Origin: Jiangella aurantiaca
GTDB taxonomy: Bacteria; Actinomycetota; Actinomycetes; Jiangellales; Jiangellaceae
DNA length: 64,000 nucleotides
Direction: 5' to 3'
NCBI RefSeq assembly: GCF_004349105.1
Contig: NZ_SMLB01000024.1
Coordinates: 23,823-87,822, forward strand
Shown here: positions 8,406 through 16,969 of the stretch, one piece after another
Layout of the letters: every line of letters starts with the position of its first letter
How positions within the stretch are numbered: the first letter of the stretch is position 1
Position numbers and translations under genes: made by a program
The notes under the pieces: generated by a model
What the model was told of the DNA's origin: nothing
Seen by the model: only the letters and a program-made list of their open reading frames with translations
Databases searched by the model: none

Positions 8406-9234
8406 AGTGGTTCTCGATACCGTTCGAGATCAGGGTCGTGACCGCCTTGAAGCAGCGGATCAGGTCGTGGGCGGTCGCGGCGGTGTAGCGCACCCGGCGC
8501 TCGGCGACACGCTCCACCGTCGGGACCATACCGGCGAAGTCGGCCAGCTGGGTGGCGTCGACCTCGATCTCGACGGTGAACGGCCCGCGGCCCGTGGCCG
8601 GCTCGTGCCGGACGGCGAGCGCGGCGGCCGCCTTCGCCTCGGCGCGGATGTCCTCGAACGTCCGCGCGGGCGGGCGGCAGCGGGCCGCGTAGCGCGACAC
8701 GTAGTCCTTGACGGCGGCCGTGCGGGCCATCGGCGCGTACGTGGCGGCGTCGGCGCAGGCGCGGTCGTCGCCGGTGACCAGTACCACCGGCGTGCCGTAT
8801 TCGGCGGCGACCAGCGCGTTCAGCCGGCCCTCGCTGGCGGGGTCGCCGTCGACCCAGACCCCGGTGATGGAGTTGGGGAGGTACGTGTGCGCCAGGACGC
8901 CCTCAGCGCCGGCGCCCGCGTGGTAGCCGAGGAACACGACGCCGTCGACGTCGCCGGTCTGGATGCCCTCGACCATGGTCAGCGCCTTGTGTCGGCCGGT
9001 GATCATGGTCGCGCGCTCGTCCAGCTGCTCCAGCAGCAGGTTGCGCATGGTCGCGTGCGCCTCGTTGACCAGCACCTCGTCGGCGCCGCCGTCGAAGAGC
9101 CCGGCGATCGCACCATTGACGTCGGAGGTGAACATCGCCCGGCAGCGCTGCCACTGCTCCGTCCCCGGCTCGACGTCCGCGGGCCAGGTGACACCGGTCG
9201 CCCCCTCCATATCGGCCGAGATCAGCACCTTCAT
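8398..9234 (-). CDS. M55-family D-aminopeptidase (DppA-like)
   Basis: The protein is 278 residues. The N-terminal SADMEGATGV carries the metal-binding Asp8 and Glu10 of the M55 family, followed by NEAHATMRN and FLGYHAGAGAEGVLAHTY with further metal-site histidines. Bacillus DppA, the family type, releases D-amino acids from D-Ala-containing peptides and forms a ring-shaped cytoplasmic decamer. It is the first gene of a four-peptidase operon and overlaps the M20 gene by 8 bases. Together with the terminal S66 LD-carboxypeptidase this points to catabolism of cell-wall peptides. Confidence 0.88.
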   Translation of the reverse strand: MKVLISADMEGATGVTWPADVEPGTEQWQRCRAMFTSDVNGAIAGLFDGGADEVLVNEAHATMRNLLLEQLDERATMITGRHKALTMVEGIQTGDVDGVVFLGYHAGAGAEGVLAHTYLPNSITGVWVDGDPASEGRLNALVAAEYGTPVVLVTGDDRACADAATYAPMARTAAVKDYVSRYAARCRPPARTFEDIRAEAKAAAALAVRHEPATGRGPFTVEIEVDATQLADFAGMVPTVERVAERRVRYTAATAHDLIRCFKAVTTLISNGIENHYG

Positions 9235-9240
9235 AGGGGG

Positions 9241-9801
9241 TTACGGTAGCTGGTCGCCGTCACGCGCCGGCGGTCGGTCCTCCGCACCGAACCGCCGGGT
9301 CAGGTCGCCCAGCAGCGTCTTCAGCAGCTCCGCCAGTGCCGCGCGTTGCGCGTCGTCGAGGCCGTCGAGCAGCGTCTCCTCGTGCCGGAGCAGGTCGGCG
9401 ACGACCCGCTCGTTCAGCGCCCGCCCCTCGTCGGTGAGCGCGACGACGGCCGAGCGCCCGTCGGCGGCGGACCGTTCGCGGCGCACCAGCCCGGCGGCCT
9501 CGGCACGGGCGATCCGCTGCGAGATCGCGCCCGCCGTGACGAAGCTGCGCGCGGCGATCTGCCCCGGCGTCAGCCGGTATGGCGGCCCGCTGCGGCGCAG
9601 CGTGCTGAGCAGGTCGAGCGTCGGGTTGTCGATGCCGAGCCGCTCGAGCGTACGGCGGCGGTCGTCGGCGAGCAGCTGCCCGAGCCGCCAGATGCGGGTG
9701 ATGACGCCGATCGAGCCGACCGGGACGCCGGGCAGCTCGCGCCGCCAGGCCACCTGAATGCGGTCCGGCCCGTCCTCGGCGCGCTCGGGGTAATCTGTCA
9801 T
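9241..9801 (-). CDS. MarR-family transcriptional regulator
   Basis: The protein is 186 residues from ATG 9801; an upstream in-frame start at 9843 would extend across the operator and is less likely. A winged helix covers about residues 40-130, with the recognition region RSFVTAGAISQRIARAE and the wing RSAADGRSAVVALTDEG. Helical ends should form the dimer. It diverges from the SDR gene, with a perfect inverted repeat between the two starts. It should repress itself and the SDR gene, released by a small ligand. The ligand is not known. Confidence 0.88.
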   Translation of the reverse strand: MTDYPERAEDGPDRIQVAWRRELPGVPVGSIGVITRIWRLGQLLADDRRRTLERLGIDNPTLDLLSTLRRSGPPYRLTPGQIAARSFVTAGAISQRIARAEAAGLVRRERSAADGRSAVVALTDEGRALNERVVADLLRHEETLLDGLDDAQRAALAELLKTLLGDLTRRFGAEDRPPARDGDQLP

Positions 9802-9810
9802 CGGCAGATA

Positions 9811-9824
9811 CTTTAGCACTAAAG
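9811..9824. promoter_or_regulatory. Likely MarR operator
   Basis: CTTTAG-CA-CTAAAG is a perfect 6+6 inverted repeat in the 32-base gap between the divergent marR (start 9801) and SDR (start 9834) genes. Its right arm overlaps the SDR ribosome site AAAGGAG (9821-9827). A repressor bound here could block both genes. Confidence 0.55.
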
Positions 9825-9833
9825 GAGTCTTCG

Positions 9834-10568
9834 ATGAGTGCACGCACGATCGTCGTCACCGGCGGCGGGACCGGCATCGGGCGGGCGGTGGCCGCGGGCT
9901 TCGCGGCCACCGGCGACACCGTGGTGGTGACCGGACGGCGGCGCGAGCGGCTGGACGAGGCGGTCGCCGAGCTGGGTCCGACGGCGAGCGCGGTGGACTT
10001 CGACGCGGCCGACCCCGCCGCCGTCACCGCGGCGCTGGACCGGCTGCCGGCGACAGTGGACGTTCTCGTCAACGCGGCCGGCGGCAACACCGGCCTGGAC
10101 CACCCGGCGCCGGAGCCCGGCGACCTGGCCGCCGAGGCGGCCGCCTGGCGGGCGAACTTCGACGCCAACGTGCTGACCGCCGTGCTCGTGACGACCGCGC
10201 TGCTGCCGCGGATGCCGTCGGGCGGGCGGATCGTCACGATCGGCTCGATCGCCGCCCGGCGCGGCGGCGGCGACTACGGCGGGGCGAAGGCGGCCATCGA
10301 GGCGTGGACGGCGTCACTGGCGGCCAAGATCGGGCCGCGCGGCCTCACCGCCAACGTCGTCGCCCCCGGCCTCACCACCGGCACCGAGTTCTTTCGCGGC
10401 CGGCTCACCGACGCGCGGCGCGACCGCCTGGTGAACGAGACCATGACCAAGCGCGAGGGCACGACCGAGGACGTCGCGGCCGCCGTGCACTACCTGGCCG
10501 CGCCCGGCGCCAGGCACGTGACGGGCCAGGTCCTGCACGTCAATGGCGGCGCTTACCTCGGTCGGTGA
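9834..10568 (+). CDS. Short-chain dehydrogenase/reductase
   Basis: The protein is 244 residues, a classical SDR size. The NAD(P)-binding motif is TGGGTGIG (about 9-16). TGRRRERL after beta-2 has basic residues that favour NADP. NAAGG follows, and the catalytic set is GSIAARR plus DYGGAKAA (Tyr and Lys four apart). The C-terminal VTGQVLHVNGG is typical. The start is fixed by AAAGGAG six bases upstream. Divergent from a MarR regulator and probably under its control. The substrate is unknown. Confidence 0.9.
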   Translation: MSARTIVVTGGGTGIGRAVAAGFAATGDTVVVTGRRRERLDEAVAELGPTASAVDFDAADPAAVTAALDRLPATVDVLVNAAGGNTGLDHPAPEPGDLAAEAAAWRANFDANVLTAVLVTTALLPRMPSGGRIVTIGSIAARRGGGDYGGAKAAIEAWTASLAAKIGPRGLTANVVAPGLTTGTEFFRGRLTDARRDRLVNETMTKREGTTEDVAAAVHYLAAPGARHVTGQVLHVNGGAYLGR

Positions 10569-10634
10569 GTCCGCGGCGCCCTGGGGATGCCGCCCCCGCC
10601 CGCCTCGGCACCGCCGGCGACGTCAGGTACCGCT

Positions 10635-11765
10635 TCAGGGGGCGACGACCTCGACCTCGTAGCCGTCGTCGTTCTCCATGTAGGCCGCGTAGTGGTGCGG
10701 GCCGCCGGCGTGCGGGTGGCGGTCGGCGAACATGAGGTGCCAGCCGTACGCCGGCGCCTCGGACACGATGCGGTCGACCATCCACTGCTCCGGCACCGCC
10801 AGCGCCAGGTGGTTGAGGCCGGGGGCCTTGCGGTCGTAGGCGACCCAGCTGAGGTCGGGCGAGCATTCGATGACGACGTACGGGCCGCCGCCGGGTGCCT
10901 GCCAGGACCGGCCGTTCTCCCAGGCCTGGAAGAGCGTCCAGCCCAGCCGCTCGAACAGCCAGCCGAACGAGCGGGTGGCGGCGTCGAGGTCGCGGACCCA
11001 GATCTCGATGTGGTGCAGGCCGGTGGACGGCGTGCTCGACGGCGCCAGCGAGGAGTCCTCGACGGCCGGCTCCGGCGCCCGCTGGTACTGCTCCTGCTGC
11101 TGCGGGGCGGCGGCCGGCGCGGGCGACTGGCCGAAGGACGGGTCGAGCGCGCGCAGCACGGGGTCGAGCTCGTTCACCGCGGAGTCCGTGAGCGGGTCGT
11201 ACGCCTGGGTGTCGTACTGGCTGGTGCCGTGCGACGTCGCGTGCGATGTGTCGTAGTAGGCCGCCGGGTACGACGGGTTCGACGGCGGGCCGGCCGGGCT
11301 GGGCGGCGGGCCGTAGCCACCGCCGGCGGGCGGCGGCATGACCGGCGGCGCCGTTGGCGGCGGCGCCGTTGGCGGCTGCGCCACCGGCGGCGCGACCGGG
11401 CCGCCCATGGCCGGCGCTCCGCCGGGGAGGCCGGGGCTGCCAGGCGGCAGCCCGGGGCCTTGCGCGTAGGCGTTCGCCGGCACCTGCTGGTGCTGCTGCG
11501 ACTGCTGCGCAGCGGCCTTGCGGCGAGTCCGCAGCTCCGACGCGGCGGCGTCGAGCCAGTCGTCGACGTCGTCCATGACGTAGCCCTCACGCATACGGAC
11601 GACCTTGAACTCCTCGGCCTCGATCTGCTCCGGGGTGACGGCACGCCCCGAGGGCCGCCCCTCCAGGGCGTCGATCACCAGGTCGACGAAGTCGTCGACG
11701 GCGTCCAGGTCATAGCCCTCACGCATACGAGTAGTGCGGAACTCAGGCTCACGACTGACGGCCAC
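10635..11765 (-). CDS. DivIVA-repeat protein fused to a C-terminal VOC (glyoxalase-like) domain
   Basis: The protein is 376 residues from a GTG start. Two DivIVA-type repeats sit at the N-terminus: FRTTRMREGYDLDAVDDFVD (about 9-28) and FKVVRMREGYVMDDVDDWLD (about 53-72). A low-complexity Pro/Gly/Gln linker spans about 85-245. Residues about 250-376 are a VOC fold: LHHIEIWVRDLDAATRSFG, then GLNHLALAV and a terminal ENDDGYEVEVVAP. His, His and Glu in these strands are where VOC metal ligands fall. DivIVA repeats bind curved membrane at poles and septa in actinobacteria, while VOC domains are metal-dependent lyases, dioxygenases or binding proteins. No partner gene is obvious. Confidence 0.82.
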   Translation of the reverse strand: MAVSREPEFRTTRMREGYDLDAVDDFVDLVIDALEGRPSGRAVTPEQIEAEEFKVVRMREGYVMDDVDDWLDAAASELRTRRKAAAQQSQQHQQVPANAYAQGPGLPPGSPGLPGGAPAMGGPVAPPVAQPPTAPPPTAPPVMPPPAGGGYGPPPSPAGPPSNPSYPAAYYDTSHATSHGTSQYDTQAYDPLTDSAVNELDPVLRALDPSFGQSPAPAAAPQQQEQYQRAPEPAVEDSSLAPSSTPSTGLHHIEIWVRDLDAATRSFGWLFERLGWTLFQAWENGRSWQAPGGGPYVVIECSPDLSWVAYDRKAPGLNHLALAVPEQWMVDRIVSEAPAYGWHLMFADRHPHAGGPHHYAAYMENDDGYEVEVVAP

Positions 11766-11893
11766 CAGGTGTCACTCTCCTCCCGAACACAGATCGGCCG
11801 GTTCCGGGCGATTTCCCGACCAGCGAGCCCAGCCAGCTCACCGCCCGGGAAGCCGATATCCCCCGAGACCGGCCGAGCAAAGCGCAATGCATA

Positions 11894-13027
11894 CTAATCA
11901 CCAACGGTAGCCAACTGGCCACACGCCCCGTCGATGTCGCTCCCCCGGGTGTCCCTGATGGTGACCGGAACACCCCGTTCTTCCAGCGCGGCGACGAACG
12001 CCGCCTCGTCCTCCGGCCGCGACGCGGTCCACTTCGAACCCGGCGTCGGGTTCAGCGGGATCGGGTTGACGTGGACCCAGCCCCGGCCGCGCTCGTTGAG
12101 CAGCTTGCCGAGCAGATCACCGCGCCACGCGTGGTCGTTGATCTCGCGGATCAGCGCGTACTCGATGGACACCCGGCGGCCGGTCTTCTCGAAGTAGGCC
12201 CGCGCGGCGTCGAGCGCCTCGCCGACCTTCCAGCGGGTGTTCACCGGCACCAGCTCGTCGCGCAGCTCGTCGTCGGGCGCGTGCAGCGACAGCGCCAGAC
12301 GGACGCCCAGATGCGCGGCGGCCAGCTTGTCGATGGCCGGCACCAGCCCGACGGTCGACACCGTCACGCCGCGCCGGCCGATGCCCAGGCCCGACGGCGC
12401 GGGGTCGGTCATGCGGCGCACGGCGGTGACGACGGCCTTGTAGTTGGCCAGCGGCTCGCCCATGCCCATGAAGACGACGTTGGTGACCCGTCCGGTTCCC
12501 CCGGCGATCTCGCCGGCCGCCAGCATGCGCTCGGCCGCCACGACCTGCTCGACGATCTCGGCCGCCGACATGTTGCGGGTCAGGCCCTGCTGACCGGTGG
12601 CGCAGAACGGGCAGTTCATGCCGCAGCCGGCCTGGCTGGACACGCACAGTGTGACCCGCGGCCGGTCGCCGGTGTAGCGCATGAGCACGCTCTCGACCAG
12701 TGCGCCGTCGAACAGCCGCCACAGCGTCTTGCGGGTGGTGCCGCCGTCGGTCTCGAGGTGCCGGACCGCGGTGGTGAGGGTCGGCAACATGGTCGCCGCC
12801 AGCGTGTCGCGCACGGCCGCCGGCACGTCCGTCATCTGCGCGGGATCGTTGACGTGGCGGGCGAAGTAGTGCCGGGAGAGCTGGTCGGCCCGGAAGGGCT
12901 GCTCACCGAGCTCGGCCACCGCCTGGCGGCGAGCGTCGACGTCGAGGTCGGCGAGATGGCGGGGCGGTTTGCCACGCCGGGCAGGGACGAGCGTGAGCTC
13001 ACCGGGTCTGGGCATGATGGCGACCAT
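11894..13027 (-). CDS. rlmN: Dual-specificity 23S rRNA/tRNA adenine-C2 methyltransferase RlmN
   Basis: The protein is 377 residues from ATG 13027; ATG 13015 (MPRPGELT) is also possible. It is a radical-SAM enzyme that makes m2A2503 in 23S rRNA and m2A37 in tRNA. The iron-sulfur motif CGMNCPFC has C135, C139 and C142. GMGEPLANY is the SAM-binding GGE-like motif, and the C-terminal GACGQL holds the conserved resolving cysteine. It sits downstream of cdsA in the usual actinobacterial order, but separated from it by a 640-base repeat-filled gap. Confidence 0.95.
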   Translation of the reverse strand: MVAIMPRPGELTLVPARRGKPPRHLADLDVDARRQAVAELGEQPFRADQLSRHYFARHVNDPAQMTDVPAAVRDTLAATMLPTLTTAVRHLETDGGTTRKTLWRLFDGALVESVLMRYTGDRPRVTLCVSSQAGCGMNCPFCATGQQGLTRNMSAAEIVEQVVAAERMLAAGEIAGGTGRVTNVVFMGMGEPLANYKAVVTAVRRMTDPAPSGLGIGRRGVTVSTVGLVPAIDKLAAAHLGVRLALSLHAPDDELRDELVPVNTRWKVGEALDAARAYFEKTGRRVSIEYALIREINDHAWRGDLLGKLLNERGRGWVHVNPIPLNPTPGSKWTASRPEDEAAFVAALEERGVPVTIRDTRGSDIDGACGQLATVGD

Positions 13028-13334
13028 TGTCCCACGTTCGGTGCGCTGATGACGTATGTCGAGGTCGAGGGGGCCGATCGGCCGGTGCGGCAGGGGCCTG
13101 ATCGGACCGTTCGACAACGGCCGTCACCGGGCAGCGCCGCCGTCGCCGACTTCGAGAGCCATCTCACACCAGCATCGTCCGCGCGTCATCACGGTTCCGC
13201 GGATCGGTCGCAGCCGGGTCGTTCGCTGTCGGTCGGCGCAGACGGTCGCCCGCGGTGCGCCGGCGGTTGCCGCGTTGGCCGTCCCCCTGCCGCCACAGCG
13301 TCCACGTGGCGAGACTTGCCGGTGATTCGGGGGC
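13028..13334. other. Non-coding stretch upstream of rlmN, nothing recognised
   Basis: No supported gene, RNA or clear promoter is visible here. The stretch precedes the palindromic repeats at 13335-13619 and probably holds the rlmN promoter. Confidence 0.5.
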
Positions 13335-13402
13335 CATCACGAGGACTACCCGAGCATCAACACGCCTACAACCGTGTTGAGGCTCGGGTAATCCTCGTGA
13401 TG
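13335..13402. repeat. Long palindrome, unit 1 of a modular repeat family
   Basis: Arms 13335-13364 and 13373-13402 are 30 bases with two mismatches around an 8-base loop. The central part (GAGCATCAACACGCC, then GTGTTGAGGCT) recurs in inverted orientation at about 31999-32035 and in degraded form at about 38500-38540. Confidence 0.75.
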
Positions 13403-13492
13403 TCCGCGATCGTTCATGATCATGGCGCTCCAGCAGCCCGCGACGGACCGCAACGTCGGCTGCGAACCCCGAGGCGTGCCCAGACTCGCCCC
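13403..13492. repeat. Spacer between palindromes, shared with the 31.9-kb copy
   Basis: It contains GATCATG (13418-13424) and, towards its end, GTGCCCAGACTCGCCCCGTC. The reverse complement of the latter recurs from about 31910. It is non-coding. Confidence 0.55.
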
Positions 13493-13619
13493 GTCCCCCT
13501 GATAGCTGCCCGTTCTTGGCCGCGGAGCCGCGGGTCAAGTGCGCCCGTCGTCGCGGAGCGACCCCAATAGCGGACTTGAGGCGCGGGTTCGCGGCCAAGA
13601 GAATGGGCAGCAGGGGGAC
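13493..13619. repeat. Large imperfect palindrome, unit 2 of the modular repeat family
   Basis: The left arm 13493-13540 (starts GTCCCCCTGATAGCTGCCC, ends GGGTCAAGT) pairs imperfectly with the right arm 13574-13619 (starts ACTTGAGGCGCGGG, ends GCAGCAGGGGGAC). The same arms in the same order recur at 32115-32248. It lies 49 bases past the end of cdsA. Confidence 0.75.
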
Positions 13620-13667
13620 GGCCAACGGTGCAACTCCAACGACCGGCACACCGAGCACACCCCGAGG

Positions 13668-14537
13668 TCAGGCCGTCACGACGTACTCGAGCACCAGCCA
13701 CACCAGCGGCGCGGTCGGGAGCAGGGAATCGAGGCGGTCCATGAGGCCGCCGTGGCCGGGCAGCAGCTGGCTCATGTCCTTGATGCCGAGGTCACGCTTG
13801 ATCAGCGACTCCCCCAGGTCGCCGAGCGTGGCGCCGACGACGCCGACCACGCCGAGGACGACGCCGGTCCACCACGGCGCGTCGAAGGCGTACACGGCCA
13901 CCAGGACCGCCGCGCCGACGCCGAGGAGCAGCGAGCCGCCGAACCCCTCCCACGACTTCTTCGGGCTGACGCTCGGCGCCATCGGGTGCCGGCCCGCCAG
14001 CACGCCGGCGAACAGGCCGCCGGTGTCCGAGGCGACCACGACGACGAGCAGCGCGAACACCCGCCAGGCGCCGTCGTCGGGACGCACCATGAGCAGCGCG
14101 AAGCCCGCGAGGAATGGCACGTAGACGCTCGTGAAGATGCCCGCCGACACGTCGCGCAGGTAACCGGGACGGGGGTCGCCCAGCCGCCACGCGCACACCG
14201 CGGCCACCGTCAGCCCGAGGCCCACCAGCAGCGGCGAGCCGCCGCCGAGGTACGCACCCACCAGCATGAGGACGGTGCCGAGCACCACGGGAACGACCGG
14301 GACCTGGATCGACCGCGCGCCGAGCGCCGTCGCCAGCTCCCAGACCGCCACCACCATCACGACGACGACGAGACCGGCGAACGCCGCCTCCAGCAGGAAC
14401 AACGTGCTGAGCACGAGCGCGCCCAGGCCGAGGCCGACCAGCGTCGCGGCTCGGAGGTCGCGGCCGGCCCGCCCGTGCCGGCGTGATCGGCTGCCCGTCG
14501 GCCCGTCCGTCATCACCACGTGTGTAGTCGCCGGCAC
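13668..14537 (-). CDS. cdsA: Phosphatidate cytidylyltransferase CdsA
   Basis: The protein is 289 residues. It makes CDP-diacylglycerol from phosphatidate and CTP at the inner membrane, the branch point for phosphatidylglycerol, cardiolipin and phosphatidylinositol. About eight membrane segments are visible. The signature is near the C-terminus: GDLGESLIKRDLGIKDMS, then PGHGGLMDRLDS. The start is two bases after the frr stop (ATG 14537; MTDGP at 14513 is an alternative), so it is read through from frr. The order frr-cdsA-rlmN is standard. Confidence 0.95.
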   Translation of the reverse strand: MPATTHVVMTDGPTGSRSRRHGRAGRDLRAATLVGLGLGALVLSTLFLLEAAFAGLVVVVMVVAVWELATALGARSIQVPVVPVVLGTVLMLVGAYLGGGSPLLVGLGLTVAAVCAWRLGDPRPGYLRDVSAGIFTSVYVPFLAGFALLMVRPDDGAWRVFALLVVVVASDTGGLFAGVLAGRHPMAPSVSPKKSWEGFGGSLLLGVGAAVLVAVYAFDAPWWTGVVLGVVGVVGATLGDLGESLIKRDLGIKDMSQLLPGHGGLMDRLDSLLPTAPLVWLVLEYVVTA

Positions 14538-14539
14538 CC

Positions 14540-15100
14540 TCAGACCTCGAGGAGCTCGGCTTCCTTGTGCTTGAGCAGCTCGTCGATCTGCTCGACGTAG
14601 GACTTGGTCACGTTCTCCAGCTGCTTCTCCGCGCGCGCGACGTCGTCCTCGCCGACCTCGCCGTCGCGGGCCAGCTTGTCGAGCGTCTCCTTGGCGTGCC
14701 GGCGCACGCTGCGGATGGACACCCGGGCGCCCTCGGCCTTCTCGCGCGCGAGCTTGATGTACTCGCGGCGACGCTCCTCGGTGAGGGTGGGCAGCACGAC
14801 GCGCAGGATGTTGCCGTCGTTGGTGGGGTTGACGCCGAGGTCGGAGTCGCGGATGGCCCGCTCGATGGCCCCGAGCGAGCCCTTGTCGTAGGGCTGCACG
14901 GTGATCATACGAGCGTCGGCCACGTGGAACGACGCGAGCTGGCTGACCGGGGTCGGGGCACCGTAGTAGTCGACCACGATCTTGTTGAACAGCGACGGGT
15001 GGGCGCGCCCGGTGCGGATGGAGGCAAAGTCCTCCTTGCCGACGGACACGGCCTTCTCCATCTTCTCCTCGGCCTCGAGGAGGGTCTCGTCGATCACCAC
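14540..15100 (-). CDS. frr: Ribosome recycling factor
   Basis: The protein is 186 residues, the expected length. With EF-G it splits the post-termination ribosome. [29 protein letters not shown] and the C-terminal helical [21 protein letters not shown] are diagnostic. It lies 117 bases after pyrH, and that gap holds one copy of the ~55-bp repeat. Confidence 0.97.
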   Translation of the reverse strand: MVIDETLLEAEEKMEKAVSVGKEDFASIRTGRAHPSLFNKIVVDYYGAPTPVSQLASFHVADARMITVQPYDKGSLGAIERAIRDSDLGVNPTNDGNILRVVLPTLTEERRREYIKLAREKAEGARVSIRSVRRHAKETLDKLARDGEVGEDDVARAEKQLENVTKSYVEQIDELLKHKEAELLEV

Positions 15101-15138
15101 TACTCCTTCGCTTGCTGTGTGGCGACGATCCTAGCTGC

Positions 15139-15192
15139 CTTTACCTTGCAGGACTTGCCGCCGTTGGGACCTTGCGGTCGGCCTTCGGCTAG
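15139..15192. repeat. Copy 1 of the ~55-bp TYGC-hairpin repeat
   Basis: The sequence runs from CTTTACCTTG to CCTTCGGCTAG, with the core GACC-TTGC-GGTC at 15169-15180. It aligns along its length with 26104-26159 and 37188-37245. It lies between pyrH and frr, so it is transcribed within the operon. Confidence 0.65.
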
Positions 15193-15217
15193 AACCGTCG
15201 CGGCGCTGCCGCCGTGT

Positions 15218-16012
15218 TCAGGCCTCGACGATCGTCTCGATGTTCGACGCGACCAAGGTACCGATGCTCTCGCCGCGGATGGCACGGGCGATGCCGTTCG
15301 GTTCACCGAGTCCGAACACGACGATCGGCAGCTGGTTGTCCATGCACAGGCTGAAGGCGGCGGGGTCGGCGACGTTGAGCCGCTGCCGCAGGACGTCGGC
15401 GTAGGTGATGCTGCTGTACTTGCGGGCCGACGGGTCCTTGCGGGGGTCGGCCTCGTAGACGCCGTCGACGCCGTTCTTGCCCATGAGCAGGCGGTCGCAG
15501 CTGATCTCCAGCGCGCGCTGGGCGGCGACGGTGTCGGTGGTGAAGTACGGCATGCCGGCGCCGGCACCGAAGATGACGACGCGGCCCTTCTCCAGGTGCC
15601 GGGCGGCGCGGCGCGGGATGTACGGCTCGGCGACCTGGCCCATGGTGATGGCCGTCTGCACCCGGGTGTCGACGCCCAGGTGCTCGAGGAAGTCCTGCAG
15701 CGCCAGGCAGTTCATGACGGTGCCCAGCATGCCCATGTAGTCGCCGCGGGCGCGGTCCATGCCGTGGTGCTGCAGCTCCGCGCCGCGGAAGAAGTTGCCG
15801 CCGCCGACGACGATGGCGACCTGCACGCCGTCGTTGACGACGACCTCGGCGATCTGGCCGGCGATGCCCTTGACGACCTCGGGGTCGACGCCGACGGCGC
15901 CGCCGCCGAACACCTCACCGGACAGCTTCAGCAGCACCCGCGTGGGCGCACCTGCCGGGGCGTCGGGCACGGCAGAGGCCGGCACCGGTGCGGTTCCGTT
16001 GGTCTCCGTCAC
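15218..16012 (-). CDS. pyrH: UMP kinase
   Basis: The protein is 264 residues, with a ~24-residue N-terminal extension ([19 protein letters not shown]) before the conserved [11 protein letters not shown]. It phosphorylates UMP to UDP and is a cytoplasmic hexamer of the amino-acid-kinase fold. [23 protein letters not shown] and [13 protein letters not shown] are diagnostic. It is 50 bases downstream of tsf in the rpsB-tsf-pyrH-frr cluster. Confidence 0.96.
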   Translation of the reverse strand: MTETNGTAPVPASAVPDAPAGAPTRVLLKLSGEVFGGGAVGVDPEVVKGIAGQIAEVVVNDGVQVAIVVGGGNFFRGAELQHHGMDRARGDYMGMLGTVMNCLALQDFLEHLGVDTRVQTAITMGQVAEPYIPRRAARHLEKGRVVIFGAGAGMPYFTTDTVAAQRALEISCDRLLMGKNGVDGVYEADPRKDPSARKYSSITYADVLRQRLNVADPAAFSLCMDNQLPIVVFGLGEPNGIARAIRGESIGTLVASNIETIVEA

Positions 16013-16062
16013 GGTGCCGGCCTCCTGTGCGTCGAGATGGGTGTCCTGAGCGCCCCGGGCCG

Positions 16063-16887
16063 TCAGGCTTCGAGGCGGACGATCCGCTGGATCGTGACGC
16101 CGGCCTCGGCCATCACGGCGCCGACCGACTTCTTCGACTCCTTGACCGACGGCTGGTCGACCAGCACGGTCTCCTTGAAGAAGCCGTTGACCCGGCCCTC
16201 GATGATCTTCGGCAGCGCCTGCTCGGGCTTGCCCTCCTCGCGGGCGGTGGCCTCGGCGATGCGCCGCTCGTTCTCGACGACGTCGGCGGGGACCTCGTCG
16301 CGGGTGGCGTAGGTGGCCTTCAGCGCGACGACCTGCATGGCGGCGTCGCGGGCGGCCTGCTGGGCCGCCTCGGAGCCGTCGGAGGTGTACACGACGAACG
16401 AGCCCACCTGCGGCGGGAGGTCGGCGGCGCGCTTGTGCAGGTAGGTGGCGTACTCACCCTCGACGACGGACAGGCCGCCGATCTCGAGCTTCTCGCCGAT
16501 GACCGCGGCGGCGGCGTCGACGGCCTCGCCGACCTTGCGGCCGTCAGCCAGCGCCACACCGAGCAGCGCGTCGACGTCGGCCGGCTTCGCCTCGGCCGCG
16601 GCGGCGACGATGTCGGCCGCGAGCTTCTGGAAGTCGGCGTTCTTCGCGACGAAGTCGGTCTCACAGGCCAGCACGATCATGGCCGGGCCGTTGGCCGCGA
16701 CCAGGCCGTTTGCCGTGGTGCGCTCGGCGCTGCGCTTGGCGGCCTTGGCGGCGCCCTTGATCCGCAGCGTCTCGATGGCCTGGTCGAAGTCGCCGCCGGT
16801 CTCCTCCAGCGCCTTCTTGGCGTCCATCATGCCCGCACCGGTGGCATCGCGCAGCCGCTTGACGTCGGCCGCAGTGACGTTCGGCAT
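16063..16887 (-). CDS. tsf: Translation elongation factor Ts
   Basis: The protein is 274 residues. It exchanges GDP for GTP on EF-Tu. The start ATG 16887 gives the conserved [30 protein letters not shown] is the EF-Tu contact motif, and a dimerisation region follows. It is longer than the short actinobacterial forms only in ordinary ways. A perfect 13-bp hairpin lies between it and rpsB. Confidence 0.96.
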   Translation of the reverse strand: MPNVTAADVKRLRDATGAGMMDAKKALEETGGDFDQAIETLRIKGAAKAAKRSAERTTANGLVAANGPAMIVLACETDFVAKNADFQKLAADIVAAAAEAKPADVDALLGVALADGRKVGEAVDAAAAVIGEKLEIGGLSVVEGEYATYLHKRAADLPPQVGSFVVYTSDGSEAAQQAARDAAMQVVALKATYATRDEVPADVVENERRIAEATAREEGKPEQALPKIIEGRVNGFFKETVLVDQPSVKESKKSVGAVMAEAGVTIQRIVRLEA

Positions 16888-16930
16888 CCTCACACTTCTC
16901 TCTTCATCGTTCACTGGCGTGGTCTGGTGG

Positions 16931-16960
16931 CCGGCCCGGGCGGGAGTCCGCCCGGGCCGG
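16931..16960 (-). terminator. Perfect GC hairpin in the rpsB-tsf gap (attenuator-like)
   Basis: CCGGCCCGGGCGG (16931-16943), loop GAGT, then CCGCCCGGGCCGG (16948-16960) gives a 13-bp perfect stem ten bases after the rpsB stop. No U-tract follows. It may stop part of the transcription before tsf or protect the rpsB 3' end. Confidence 0.6.
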
Positions 16961-16969
16961 TGATGATCG

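Noticed and set aside
12071..13570. 499-residue forward frame
   Set aside because: Antisense to rlmN and running into palindromic repeat sequence; no family match.
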